Source: Candidatus Bathyarchaeota archaeon (GTDB lineage: Archaea > Thermoproteota > Bathyarchaeia > Bathyarchaeales > Bathycorpusculaceae). From it: DNA of 64,000 bases. Under the pieces are notes generated by a model. That model was not told the origin of the DNA. It worked only from the letters and a program-made list of their open reading frames with translations, and did no database searches. Below are positions 52,860-60,995 of this stretch, piece by piece. Made by a program: the position numbers and the translations under genes. The stretch spans positions 62,001 to 126,000 of the forward strand of contig JAOZID010000004.1 of the NCBI GenBank assembly GCA_026014465.1. Reading direction: 5' to 3'. Each line of letters begins with the position of its first letter. Positions within the stretch are counted from its first letter, which is position 1.

Positions 52860-53951
52860 ATGGGGAATTCTAGTTTGGCAGGTAAAGGACCTTTACTTAT
52901 GACTTCTTGGAGAGCTACTGGTGCCTGTAATGCCCGCTGCAAATACTGTAACGTTGATGCTACTGGCGCGAAGGCTCCCAACGAATTAACCACCCAAGAG
53001 GCATTTCACCTTGTTGATGAAGTGCACAAGTTCGGCGTTAGATGGTTTGGCATTAAAGGCGGCGAACCCCTCACCCGACCCGACATTTTCGAAATAGTCA
53101 ACTACGCCAAAAGCAAGGGCTTAAACGTTTGCTTGTTAACCAATGGCGTGTTTGTTGACGGCTCGATTTATGATAATCTGGTTAAGAATCAGGTCTGGAC
53201 AAGCGTAAGCATTGATGGTCCTGAAGAAATCAACGATCAACTGCGCGGCGAAGGTTCCTACAAAAAAGCCGTAGCAGCCATTGAAAAACTCTCCAAAGGC
53301 AAAATCCTCAACGGCTTAGCCTGCGCCATGACCACCATAAACTACAAGCACCTTGACCACGTCTGCGAATTAGCCGAAAAATACCACGCCAACTTTGTCT
53401 GGTTCAACCACCTTGTACCAAGCGGCAGAGCCAAAGAAACCATGGAACTCGCCCCCTCACCCGAACAATACGAATGGGTACTAAACCACATCTGGGACCT
53501 AACCCAAAAATACGAAGGCAAATTCGAAATCCACGTCCACTGCCCCCACTTCGCGCGCGTAGTCAAACAACGCAACATCCCAAACTTTGACGAATGGTAC
53601 GAACACAAATTCCACGGCAAATGCACCTACTTCGCGTTTGGCGGCTACATCAGCGTCACTGAGAACGGTGACCTTATCCCCTGCTTCTACACTGACCTCA
53701 CACCTCAAGAACCCATGAACTTGGGGAACATCCGTGATAAGGGTCTGCAGGAAGCATGGAAAGGAATTCGTGCCTCAGAATTCTACAACAGCTTCCAAGA
53801 CCGTAGCGTGCTTAAAGGCAAATGCGGAGTCTGCGAGTACCGCGAAATCTGCGGCGGCTGCCGAAACCGAGCATACGCCTACACTGGCGATATCTACGAA
53901 TCCGACCCCGCATGTCCCTACATCCCCGAAGTCCTACGCAAAAAACAGTAA
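52860..53951 (+). CDS. Radical SAM/SPASM protein, AhbC/AhbD/NirJ-like
   Basis: A 363-residue enzyme from ATG 52860. The [4Fe-4S] SAM site is CNARCKYC (Cys23, Cys27, Cys30), followed by FGIKGGEPLTRPDIFE. The SPASM region begins near residue 260 (CTYFAFGGYISVTENGDLIPC). It ends in CGVCEYREICGGCRNRAYAY, then TGDIYESDPACPY. This ending closely resembles the siroheme-to-heme and heme d1 enzymes AhbC, AhbD and NirJ, though peptide-modifying SPASM enzymes share parts of it. A close paralogue is at 58131. No tetrapyrrole biosynthesis genes of known type are adjacent, so the substrate is open. Confidence 0.88.
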   Translation: MGNSSLAGKGPLLMTSWRATGACNARCKYCNVDATGAKAPNELTTQEAFHLVDEVHKFGVRWFGIKGGEPLTRPDIFEIVNYAKSKGLNVCLLTNGVFVDGSIYDNLVKNQVWTSVSIDGPEEINDQLRGEGSYKKAVAAIEKLSKGKILNGLACAMTTINYKHLDHVCELAEKYHANFVWFNHLVPSGRAKETMELAPSPEQYEWVLNHIWDLTQKYEGKFEIHVHCPHFARVVKQRNIPNFDEWYEHKFHGKCTYFAFGGYISVTENGDLIPCFYTDLTPQEPMNLGNIRDKGLQEAWKGIRASEFYNSFQDRSVLKGKCGVCEYREICGGCRNRAYAYTGDIYESDPACPYIPEVLRKKQ

Positions 53952-53957
53952 CCCTGC

Positions 53958-53990
53958 TTTCTTGTTTTCTTCTTTCTTTTTCTTTGTCTT
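53958..53990 (+). terminator. T-rich terminator
   Basis: Runs of T separated by C and G follow the radical SAM gene stop within a few bases, a typical archaeal termination region. Confidence 0.5.
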
Positions 53991-54102
53991 GTTGGCGGCG
54001 TAGCTTGCTTTTTGGGTGGGTTTGCTGTTGGGTTTTGGTTTTAAACGTAAGCTTTATTATGGTATCGGGTCTTTTTCAGGTTGAATGCTTTGAGGCTTCA
54101 AG

Positions 54103-55401
54103 ATGGAAAACCCGACTTCTTATCAGAACAAACAGGACGCTTTTGAGGAACGAACCAGTTGGCCTCCCTACACGTATAGGGATTACCCTGATATTAAACC
54201 TGAAACATACCAAGCCTTCCTAGAATTTTTGGATACCGAAAACACTTCGGGTAGGCTTATGGAGCTTCAGCCGTGGATTTCGGTTTGTGATTCAAAGTGT
54301 GCTTTTTGCTATTTCCCCACAACGGCAACCAGCAAAGTAGAACTTGAACCCTACCTTGAGCTGCTTAAAAAAGAGCTTGCTATGTACGCTAAAACCCGTT
54401 ACGTGCAAACCAGTGTGTTCGACGAAATCGTTTTGGGCGGAGGAACCCCAAGCGTACTCACCGCCGAGCAGATGATAGACCTCATCGACTTTTGCAAAGC
54501 CAACTTTAACATTAACGACGAATACTTCATCAAAGTCACAGGCTCATCCAAAACCCTAGCCCTGCAGAAAATCGACAAACTCGCCAAATACGGCGTCTAC
54601 CAAGTCGACATGGGTGCCCAAACCTTTGATGACAAACTGCGCAAGATGCTTTGCCTGCCTGACAGCGCTGCTGACGTGGAAAAAGCAATCAAACACGCCC
54701 ACGACCTTGGATTGTGCGTTTGTGTTGACCTCATGTATAACCTGCCTGGGCAAACCATGGAAAGCTGGAGAGATTCTCTGCAAAAAGCCATAGACCTTGA
54801 CGTGGAAATCGATGCGTACTCGTTGCACATCGACCCTGGCGTGCCCTTAGAAAAGATGATAGAAAAAGGCATATCTCCCCCGCAGGGTGATGCTGAATAC
54901 GAAAAAGAGCAGTACCTGCTTGCTTACAACATGCTCACCGAAGCAGGATACACCGCCGTAGGTCACGACCGCTACAGCCGCAACGAATGGCACATGCGCG
55001 AAAACTGCCTAAACGGTTGGCCCTGGGGCGGTATCCTCACCACGGGCGCGGGCTGCTTTATGGGTTACCTGCAACGTTTCTCTTACTCGAACCTAGACGA
55101 CATCCACGAGTACATGGCAACAGTTAAAGCTGGCAAGCTTCCGATTCAGCGTCTTTCAGAATCCAGCGACGACGATATGATGCGCCGCGAAATGAGCCGC
55201 CTGTACCTGCGCTTACCCGTAAGCAAACAAGAGTTCATGGAGAAATTTGGCAAACTCCCAGAAGACGTCTTCCCAACACAGCTCAAGAACCTGCAAGAAA
55301 AAGGCTTAATCGAAATCGACGACAAAGAAGTCCGCATAACCAAACTCGGCGGCGTCTGGAAAGCCAACATCGCCTGGGAATTCGCACCCCGGCAATCCTA
55401 A
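54103..55401 (+). CDS. HemN-like radical SAM protein
   Basis: A 432-residue protein. It has the radical SAM site CDSKCAFC (Cys62, Cys66, Cys69), VFDEIVLGGGTPSVLT, typical of HemN/HemW-type enzymes, YQVDMGAQTFDD, CVDLMYNLPGQTMESW and the substrate-region block VGHDRYSRNEWHM. Its C-terminal 90 residues (from about 345) form a HemN-type winged-helix tail (LYLRLPVSKQEFMEKFGKLP, LQEKGLIEIDDKEVRITKLG). HemN-related proteins oxidise coproporphyrinogen, chaperone heme, or methylate and open heme (ChuW/HutW). Which of these applies is not clear. It lies between SPASM genes that resemble heme-pathway enzymes, which suggests a tetrapyrrole link. Confidence 0.85.
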   Translation: MENPTSYQNKQDAFEERTSWPPYTYRDYPDIKPETYQAFLEFLDTENTSGRLMELQPWISVCDSKCAFCYFPTTATSKVELEPYLELLKKELAMYAKTRYVQTSVFDEIVLGGGTPSVLTAEQMIDLIDFCKANFNINDEYFIKVTGSSKTLALQKIDKLAKYGVYQVDMGAQTFDDKLRKMLCLPDSAADVEKAIKHAHDLGLCVCVDLMYNLPGQTMESWRDSLQKAIDLDVEIDAYSLHIDPGVPLEKMIEKGISPPQGDAEYEKEQYLLAYNMLTEAGYTAVGHDRYSRNEWHMRENCLNGWPWGGILTTGAGCFMGYLQRFSYSNLDDIHEYMATVKAGKLPIQRLSESSDDDMMRREMSRLYLRLPVSKQEFMEKFGKLPEDVFPTQLKNLQEKGLIEIDDKEVRITKLGGVWKANIAWEFAPRQS

Positions 55402-55403
55402 CC

Positions 55404-55445
55404 TTCCCCTTCTCTTTCTTTTGTTTTCTTTTTACCTTCTTTGTT
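55404..55445 (+). terminator. Pyrimidine-rich terminator
   Basis: CCTTCCCCTTCTCTTTC and following T-runs directly behind the HemN-like gene. A nearly identical tract follows the gene at 58131, suggesting a standard terminator in this genome. Confidence 0.5.
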
Positions 55446-55536
55446 TTGTGATTAACCCAGCCCAGTTTAGGTTGGTTGCTGTTTTTAGAAGGTTAGAGAA
55501 AAAATGAAAAAGAGGAAAGGTGATGGTTTTTGTTGC

Positions 55537-56205
55537 TTATGTTCTTGGTGATAGACCGTACCAAGTCATTACTTTTGCAATGATTGGTCCGAGTATGCCC
55601 AAGATTAGCATTGGCAACATTGTTAGGAATGCCGCGTTTAGTGGGTCGCCTGCAGTCATCCATGCTGAGTTTGCAACTGTGATGTTGAATACAAATTGCA
55701 GTACACCTACGACTAGTGAAGCGGTTAGACCTGCGCCTAGCATGCGTTTGAAGCTGTATGAGCCATTGTTCAATGCGCCTGAAACGTATCCCACGAGTAT
55801 TCCCCCGACAATATAGTTTCCTATGAAGCTTGGGTCAGCGTACAGGTTGTATGTGTATTGGATGCCAAAGTCGCGAAGGCTGATGAAGATGTTGTAGCCA
55901 GCCATTCCCAAGTAGTACAGTGTACCCAATAGGAATCCTGCGCAGCCGCCTGCCCATCTGTTCCAGACCAAACCCAGAAGCAGTGGAACGGCGAACATAA
56001 CAATCTGAGCAAAGCCGTGTGTGAAGATTACAGTGATGAATGCGAAATCAGAGCCAGGGTCGCCTGTCATCATGTTTGGTGGTGGGAACCATGAGTCCAA
56101 TGCCGGTCGAAGAATGGCGGGGAAAGCAACGATGATTAATCCGATAACAACTGGTATTACTAGACCGTAACCGATGTCTTTAATTTTGAAACTTTCTGTT
56201 TCCAA
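55537..56205 (-). CDS. Six-helix membrane protein of unknown function
   Basis: A 222-residue protein starting at TTG 56205, with six predicted membrane helices. Examples are GYGLVIPVVIGLIIVAF, the helix ending in MFAVPLLLGLVW, FLLGTLYYLGMAGYN and TMLPMLILGILGPIIA. The first outside loop is Pro/Asp-rich (SWFPPPNMMTGDPGSDF). No family is recognised with certainty. Size and helix number would fit a transporter S-component or a membrane redox partner. Both are guesses. It lies on the minus strand downstream of the RnfD-ferredoxin gene, but it has its own TATA box, so it can be transcribed separately. Confidence 0.75.
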   Translation of the reverse strand: METESFKIKDIGYGLVIPVVIGLIIVAFPAILRPALDSWFPPPNMMTGDPGSDFAFITVIFTHGFAQIVMFAVPLLLGLVWNRWAGGCAGFLLGTLYYLGMAGYNIFISLRDFGIQYTYNLYADPSFIGNYIVGGILVGYVSGALNNGSYSFKRMLGAGLTASLVVGVLQFVFNITVANSAWMTAGDPLNAAFLTMLPMLILGILGPIIAKVMTWYGLSPRT

Positions 56206-56245
56206 GGTTTATCACTCTTGATTCTTCTATTACATTTGGGCGCGT

Positions 56246-56256
56246 TTATAAATTTA
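56246..56256 (-). promoter_or_regulatory. TATA box for the six-helix protein gene
   Basis: The minus strand reads AAATTTATAAACG, a strong archaeal TATA match about 45 bases upstream of the TTG start at 56205. Confidence 0.6.
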
Positions 56257-56422
56257 ATCCTTGTTTTACGCTTAGCCGCTGCCGTAAAGCCAAAAAACTA
56301 TCTTTTTTTCTGTTCTAAAACGCTTTAGAGCCTGCGCAAAGACGCTGTTTTTCTTTTGGACTGCAGAAAAGCTGGTTTAAACTGTGGGAAAGTGTTTACA
56401 AAAAAGGAAAAGAGGGGGCGGA

Positions 56423-57793
56423 TTATTCTCCGCGTAGTGCTGCTTTTGCCATGAGCACGTTCTTTCGTAGGTCGATTCTTGCTGGGCAAACGAATGTGCA
56501 GTGTCCGCATCCTGTGCAGTAGTCGGGGTTGAGCTTTAGCAGAGTGTCGAAGTCTTGTTTTTCGAAGGCGTTCTTGATGAGTATGGGGCTAAGTTTGTGG
56601 CAGCAGACGCGCATACATGCACCACATTGGATACATGGGTATTCGGTGACTTCGGTGAATTGCTTGGCTGCTGGTAGCTTGGGTTCCTTGGTTTCAGTGG
56701 TGGGTTTGAGCTTGCCAATCTTATCCAGTTTAGGCGAGACTAAGTTCATGATAAGCAACGCAACTATAGAGCCTCCAAAGAAGTTCGCGTATGTCTGCAA
56801 CAGTATGGTAATCACAGCTAAGCCCACACCAAACAGAATCTGTCCTGCGTACGTTATGGGCGTGCTCGCTGGGTCAGTTGCCATGAAGAACGCTAAGAAT
56901 ATGGAGCTTCCGATGAACAAGTGGAAGAGAATTCTTAGCAGTGGGTCACCACCCAAGGCGAAGCTGAATATGGCTGCAAGTATGGCTGTGGTAGCTAAGA
57001 ACGAAATGGTGATTCTCCATTTGATGTATCGACGTGCAACTGCAAACAGCGCTAAACCAACAATTATCACGGCTATGCTTGAAGCTCCACCTGCCCATCC
57101 GTGGAACTTGTCCAAGACCATGGTGTTGATTATGTCAGTGGTTGTGGTTACATCTGGAAGTGCCAGCATAGGATTAGCAAAGCATGTTTGGATGTAGCTT
57201 GCAAATGGTGCAAAGCCGTTTTCGTTAATGATTTCATAGCCGATGGGTCCTGCCAAGGCGGGTACGCCTAGCATGCCGGTTTTGAGGTGGTCAGCAGCGA
57301 TGAATACAGTGTCGAGTAGTGGCAAAAGGACAAGGAATTTTGCTGCGGCTGCGGGGTTTACTGGTTTCCTACCTGATCCGCCTAGAACTTTCTTGAAAAC
57401 AACTAAACCGATTGTGGTTATGAGTGCGACAAAAACGAATGCGCCAGGAGCTTCGATTGGGAGCTGTACGCCAGAGTTCATTGCGGGAACGCCATACGAG
57501 TATGAAAGAGCAACAATCATACCGAAGACTGCTGATGACATGGTATTCTTTTGGCTGTCAGCGGCTATCTTGTTCAAGAAAAAGTCAAGTCCAACAGCGA
57601 TTCCTACAGCGATAGCGCATGAGAGTGCAACTGTAAGTCCCAAGTTCCAACCTGAAGGTGTAGTTATCATGGCTTCTGTGCCAACACCAGACCACAGGAT
57701 GGAAGTAACAATAGCAATTACAAGGAGTGCGACGAAGGTGTACATCATTAGTTTGTCTTTTGTCATGTATGAGTATTCTTTTGGTTTTGACAT
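56423..57793 (-). CDS. RnfD-like membrane protein fused to an RnfC-like ferredoxin tail
   Basis: A 456-residue protein from ATG 57793, with GGAG and AAGG just upstream. Residues 1-340 form about nine or ten membrane helices of the NqrB/RnfD family, with APGAFVFVALITTIGL and GSGRKPVNPAAAAKFLV and a later FFMATDPASTPITYAGQ. The SGAT-type motif that carries covalent FMN in RnfD/NqrB was not found; DHLKTGMLG stands where it would be expected. The C-terminal part has two [4Fe-4S] motifs (Cys387, 390, 393, 397 in CIQCGACMRVCC; Cys426, 429, 432, 436 in CTGCGHCTFVCP), arranged like the tail of RnfC. It probably passes electrons between soluble ferredoxin and the membrane. No RnfA, B, E or G is present in the window. 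Confidence 0.88.
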   Translation of the reverse strand: MSKPKEYSYMTKDKLMMYTFVALLVIAIVTSILWSGVGTEAMITTPSGWNLGLTVALSCAIAVGIAVGLDFFLNKIAADSQKNTMSSAVFGMIVALSYSYGVPAMNSGVQLPIEAPGAFVFVALITTIGLVVFKKVLGGSGRKPVNPAAAAKFLVLLPLLDTVFIAADHLKTGMLGVPALAGPIGYEIINENGFAPFASYIQTCFANPMLALPDVTTTTDIINTMVLDKFHGWAGGASSIAVIIVGLALFAVARRYIKWRITISFLATTAILAAIFSFALGGDPLLRILFHLFIGSSIFLAFFMATDPASTPITYAGQILFGVGLAVITILLQTYANFFGGSIVALLIMNLVSPKLDKIGKLKPTTETKEPKLPAAKQFTEVTEYPCIQCGACMRVCCHKLSPILIKNAFEKQDFDTLLKLNPDYCTGCGHCTFVCPARIDLRKNVLMAKAALRGE

Positions 57794-57845
57794 CTTTACC
57801 TTAAATCTCCTTTTATGGAAATCTTAAAGAGGTCTATGACGTTAC

Positions 57846-57856
57846 GTTTATAAGAC
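57846..57856 (-). promoter_or_regulatory. TATA box of the RnfD-ferredoxin gene
   Basis: The minus strand reads GTCTTATAAACG about 55 bases upstream of ATG 57793, a strong TATA match with a short leader containing a ribosome-binding site. Confidence 0.6.
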
Positions 57857-58089
57857 TTTCTAATGGTATTCGCAGCTGCTTCAGTAATTTTGCAATTCTG
57901 GGTTTTTTGTTGTTTGATGTGAACATGAAAATGCTAAACTCTTTTTTAGGCGGCGTCGTTGCAGATGTCTTTTTGCCGTGTTTGCTGGGGTTGTTTTTGG
58001 CTGTTTAGTGTGTGGATTTTTGATTCTTTTTTGGGTGCATTGTTTGGCTTGGTTTTTTAGTGGTTGATGTCGGATTTTTAAGCGGAAAT

Positions 58090-58097
58090 CTTATATC
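58090..58097 (+). promoter_or_regulatory. TATA box of the second SPASM gene
   Basis: CGGAAAT followed by CTTATATC is a BRE plus TATA match about 40 bases upstream of ATG 58131. Confidence 0.6.
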
Positions 58098-58130
58098 GCA
58101 AAGTCGCTTTTTATCAACGAAGTGAATTTG

Positions 58131-59240
58131 ATGGCTAACGCAATGCCTAGTACAAAGGCGCCACTGTTCATGGTGACTTGGCGCTGTACCCGACGATGTG
58201 TCGGCAGTTGTTTGTATTGTAGTTACACTCCTGAATATGCAAAGGACTACGAGTTGGACACGAAAGCAGCAAAAAAGATGGTGGATGAAATCCATGAGTT
58301 TGGTTCTCCATGGTTTGGGATAAGCGGGGGCGAACCTCTTGTTCGAGAGGACATCTTTGACGTTATTGCTTATGCCAAAAAGGAGTACGGCATGGAAGTA
58401 AGCCTTATCACAAGTGGTTTTGCTTTTGACCAAGACCGCCTAGACAAGCTGGTAAAGCATGAAGTTCACACTGCTGTTAGCGTAGACGGAACCCGCGAAT
58501 CCAATGACATCATCAGACGCAAAGGCAGCTACGACAAAGCAATTCACGCCATGGAAAAACTTTCTGAAAACGGCATCTTGGACTGTGTAGTAACCACGAT
58601 GACCAAATACAACATCAAAGACATGGCACACCCCGCAGCTCTTGGAGAAAAATACAACGCCCGCATGGTCGTCTACCACAACCTTGTTCCCGTAGGCAGA
58701 GCAGGCAGCAACATGCCTGACCTAGCACCCACCGCAGACGAATACGAAGAAGCATTCAACGAAATCTACGACCTACAAGTAAAACTCGCAAACAAAGTCA
58801 AAATCAACGTGTACGCACCCTTCTACGCCCGCATCGTACGCCAACGCAACCCCGTAGACTTCTGGGACTGGTTCCAAAACGGTTTCCTAGGAAGATGCAC
58901 CATAGGCGGCAACTATATCAGCGTAACAGAAAACGGCGACTACCGAAGCTGCGGCTTCCACGAAGGCTACCGCTTAGGCAACGTCAAAGATAAAAAACTA
59001 ACCACCGCCTGGAACGAACTCCAACAAAGCGACCTACACCTCAAACTACGCGACAAAACCAACATCAAAGGCCGATGCGGAGTCTGCGAGTACCGCGAAA
59101 TCTGCGGCGGCTGCCGAACCCGCGCTGAATACTACACTGGTGACCTCTTCGAATCCGACCCAGCATGCAACTACATACCCAAAGTTCTGCGAGACAACCC
59201 CAACTACCTCAACGAACTCAAAGAACAACAAAAAGCCTAA
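58131..59240 (+). CDS. Radical SAM/SPASM protein with an extra cysteine, paralogue of the gene at 52860
   Basis: A 369-residue enzyme from ATG 58131 (GTG 58122 is an alternative). The radical SAM site is CVGSCLYC (Cys23, Cys27, Cys30) with an additional Cys19 in front (CTRRC). FGISGGEPLVREDIFD follows. The SPASM half (GRCTIGGNYISVTENGDYRSC, CGVCEYREICGGCRTRAEYY) resembles AhbC/AhbD/NirJ. It shares a 44-base identical stretch with the paralogue at 52860. The promoter faces away from the RnfD-ferredoxin gene, so the two could be co-regulated. The substrate is unknown. Confidence 0.88.
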   Translation: MANAMPSTKAPLFMVTWRCTRRCVGSCLYCSYTPEYAKDYELDTKAAKKMVDEIHEFGSPWFGISGGEPLVREDIFDVIAYAKKEYGMEVSLITSGFAFDQDRLDKLVKHEVHTAVSVDGTRESNDIIRRKGSYDKAIHAMEKLSENGILDCVVTTMTKYNIKDMAHPAALGEKYNARMVVYHNLVPVGRAGSNMPDLAPTADEYEEAFNEIYDLQVKLANKVKINVYAPFYARIVRQRNPVDFWDWFQNGFLGRCTIGGNYISVTENGDYRSCGFHEGYRLGNVKDKKLTTAWNELQQSDLHLKLRDKTNIKGRCGVCEYREICGGCRTRAEYYTGDLFESDPACNYIPKVLRDNPNYLNELKEQQKA

Positions 59241-59273
59241 CCTCCCTCCTTCTCTTTCTTTTCTTTCCTTTTC
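59241..59273 (+). terminator. Pyrimidine-rich terminator
   Basis: CCTCCCTCCTTCTCTTTC followed by T-runs lies directly behind the SPASM gene. It is close in sequence to the tract at 55404-55445. Confidence 0.5.
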
Positions 59274-59352
59274 ATTCTAAACCTAAATTTTACACCTACC
59301 CCCTGAACCCCTTGCCTAAAACCTTTCAAAACGCACTCCAAAACCACAGACA

Positions 59353-59415
59353 CCAACCTATTTGCCGTCTATTAGGCTTCAAATTTTAATTGTATGCAGA
59401 AAAGGGGGGAGGGGG
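59353..59415 (+). repeat. Dispersed intergenic element, copy C
   Basis: It runs from CAACCTATTTGCCGTC, with a less perfect core (ATTAGGCTTCAAAT), to TATGCAGAAAAGGGGGGAGG. It lies in + orientation about 100 bases upstream of the GPN-loop GTPase. It is more diverged than copies A and B but clearly the same element. Confidence 0.75.
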
Positions 59416-59514
59416 GTCTGCTTTGTGTGGGTTTGCTGTTGGGTTTTGGTTTGGGTGTGGGGATAGAAGCGTTCTTATTTTGGGGTGTGGTTGTCGTTTG
59501 TTGGAGTTGTTTGG

Positions 59515-60276
59515 GTGCCTGTTATATTTGTTATTGGGACTGCTGGTTCGGGTAAGTCTTTGTTTACGGCGGCTTTTAGTGATTGGCTTAAGATGAATAA
59601 GCAAGATGTTGCGACGGTGAATTTGGATCCAGGGGCTTTGCGTTTGCCGTATTCGCCTGATGTTGATGTGCGCAACTATGTGGATGCGACAGATATTATG
59701 GAAAGGTATGGTTTGGGTCCTAATGGTGCGGCGGTTATGGCGGCTGATCTTATTGCGGATGAGATTGAGAATATTACGCGGGATGTTGATGAGGCGCATG
59801 CGGATTTGACTATTGTGGATACTCCGGGGCAGATGGAGTTGTTTGCGTTTCGCGCTTCAGGACCCTACATCGTCAACGAACTCACGCGGGAGCCTAAGGC
59901 GTTGTTGTATTTGTTTGACGCGGTTTTTAGCAGTAACCCGCTTAATTACGTGAGCAACATGTTCCTGTCTGCTGCGGTGTATAACCGTTTCTTCCAGCCC
60001 CAACTGCACCTGCTAAGCAAAACCGACCTGCTACCCAAAAAAGACTCCTCCCAAATCGTCGAATGGTCAGGCAACCCCCGCGCCCTTGAAGACGCCATAG
60101 AAGCCAAACTTGAAGACACCCACAGAATCTTTAGCCACAACATGATGCACGCAATCAAACAGCTAGGCCTACAATTCCATCTAACGCCCATATCTGCAAA
60201 ATCTCAAAATGGCTTCACCGCCGCCAACACCATACTAGAACGCATACTAATGCAAGGAGAAAAATACACCACTTAA
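59515..60276 (+). CDS. GPN-loop GTPase
   Basis: A 253-residue GTPase when GTG 59515 is used; the frame is open from 59485 but the extra residues are not conserved-looking. MPVIFVIGTAGSGKSLFTAA holds the P-loop, NLDPGALRLPYSPDVDVRNY is typical, and GLGPNGAAVMAADL contains the Gly-Pro-Asn signature. VDTPGQMELFAFRASGPYIV is G3 and LLSKTDLLPKKD is G4. Archaeal members are single-copy homologues of the eukaryotic RNA polymerase assembly factors Gpn1-3. Their exact role in archaea is not settled. Confidence 0.94.
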   Translation: MPVIFVIGTAGSGKSLFTAAFSDWLKMNKQDVATVNLDPGALRLPYSPDVDVRNYVDATDIMERYGLGPNGAAVMAADLIADEIENITRDVDEAHADLTIVDTPGQMELFAFRASGPYIVNELTREPKALLYLFDAVFSSNPLNYVSNMFLSAAVYNRFFQPQLHLLSKTDLLPKKDSSQIVEWSGNPRALEDAIEAKLEDTHRIFSHNMMHAIKQLGLQFHLTPISAKSQNGFTAANTILERILMQGEKYTT

Positions 60277-60282
60277 CGTGGT

Positions 60283-60927
60283 TTAATGTGGCTTTTTTTC
60301 GCCGTTGAGCAGTGACCATGCGGCTGCGAATGCGCCTCGTTTGGCTTTTAGCAGGCTATCTGGGGAACCGGCGATGACGACTACGTCGTTGTTTTGGGGT
60401 TCAAACTCGTGCATTATCTGGTTTGTAGCCTGCGGGAACTGTTCTTCGATGTTTTCGCTAACTGATTCGATGCTTAAGTGACCGTTGCGCGAAACAATAA
60501 CGATAGCTCGTCTAGCTCCTGCGACGATGGCTGCGTCGCGTTGGTCAATGCCTGAGCCTACTTTGACTCCGCAGTTTTTAACCAAAAACGCGAAGTTAAA
60601 CTCGGATGTTGCCAACTCGTTGTTTTCGATGGCTAAACGCCGCGGGAATGCTTCTTCAAATTCGTTCCACGTTTCTTTGCCTTTCTTGGTTAACGCGCAG
60701 CCCTCTTTTGAAGTTGTAACTAACCCCGCATCCTGCAACCTGCTAATAATCGTGCGAATCGCCCCTTCCCCAACATGCAGCTTCTCTGCTAGCTTATTGC
60801 GGCCCAACGTTTTTTGTGACAACAGCTCTAAACTGTAAAACAAATGAAAGACCGTAAATGTCGTCTTGGGACCGGGCGCTTTAGTTTCCGCTAACTTTGA
60901 AATGTATGTTTTCAGCTTGCAGGTCAT
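60283..60927 (-). CDS. DUF4443 winged-helix transcriptional regulator
   Basis: A 214-residue protein from ATG 60927. The N-terminal winged helix includes KTLGRNKLAEKLHVGEGAIR and SRLQDAGLVTTSKEGC. The C-terminal DUF4443 domain has RDAAIVAGARRAIVIVSRNG and NNDVVVIAGSPD. DUF4443 proteins are archaeal regulators of unknown signal. The TATA box lies about 30 bases before the start codon, so the mRNA is probably leaderless. Confidence 0.88.
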   Translation of the reverse strand: MTCKLKTYISKLAETKAPGPKTTFTVFHLFYSLELLSQKTLGRNKLAEKLHVGEGAIRTIISRLQDAGLVTTSKEGCALTKKGKETWNEFEEAFPRRLAIENNELATSEFNFAFLVKNCGVKVGSGIDQRDAAIVAGARRAIVIVSRNGHLSIESVSENIEEQFPQATNQIMHEFEPQNNDVVVIAGSPDSLLKAKRGAFAAAWSLLNGEKKPH

Positions 60928-60951
60928 GGATGTTCATCCACTATTAGCTGG

Positions 60952-60964
60952 ACTTATTATAATT
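60952..60964 (-). promoter_or_regulatory. TATA box, leaderless promoter
   Basis: The minus strand reads AATTATAATAAGTCC. Its distance of about 30 bases to ATG 60927 places the transcription start at or near the initiation codon. Confidence 0.6.
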
Positions 60965-60995
60965 AATTTGTGCCCCAAAATGCAGATAAAACTGC

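Larger units (their letters stand above)
57794..58130. other. Divergent intergenic region with two promoters
   Basis: This 337-base spacer separates the RnfD-ferredoxin gene and the second SPASM gene. Each side has a TATA box (57846-57856 on minus, 58090-58097 on plus). The middle is T-rich. It contains only a weak 27-codon frame (57925-58008) encoding a short hydrophobic peptide. No structural RNA is seen. Confidence 0.6.

Noticed and set aside
56529-57197. 222-codon plus-strand open frame opposite the RnfD-ferredoxin gene
   Set aside because: It overlaps a gene with strong family and ferredoxin motifs on the other strand and has no ribosome-binding site or homology.
57925-58008. 27-codon hydrophobic frame between the RnfD-ferredoxin and SPASM genes
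   Set aside because: It is short, in a T-rich spacer where hydrophobic codons are expected by chance, and no ribosome site was seen.
8083-59415. The three-copy element as origin recognition boxes (dyad plus G-string)
   Set aside because: The element has a dyad and a G-run like archaeal ORBs. However, the copies are single and 17-34 kb apart, with no orc1/cdc6 gene or AT-rich unwinding region nearby. An origin is unlikely.
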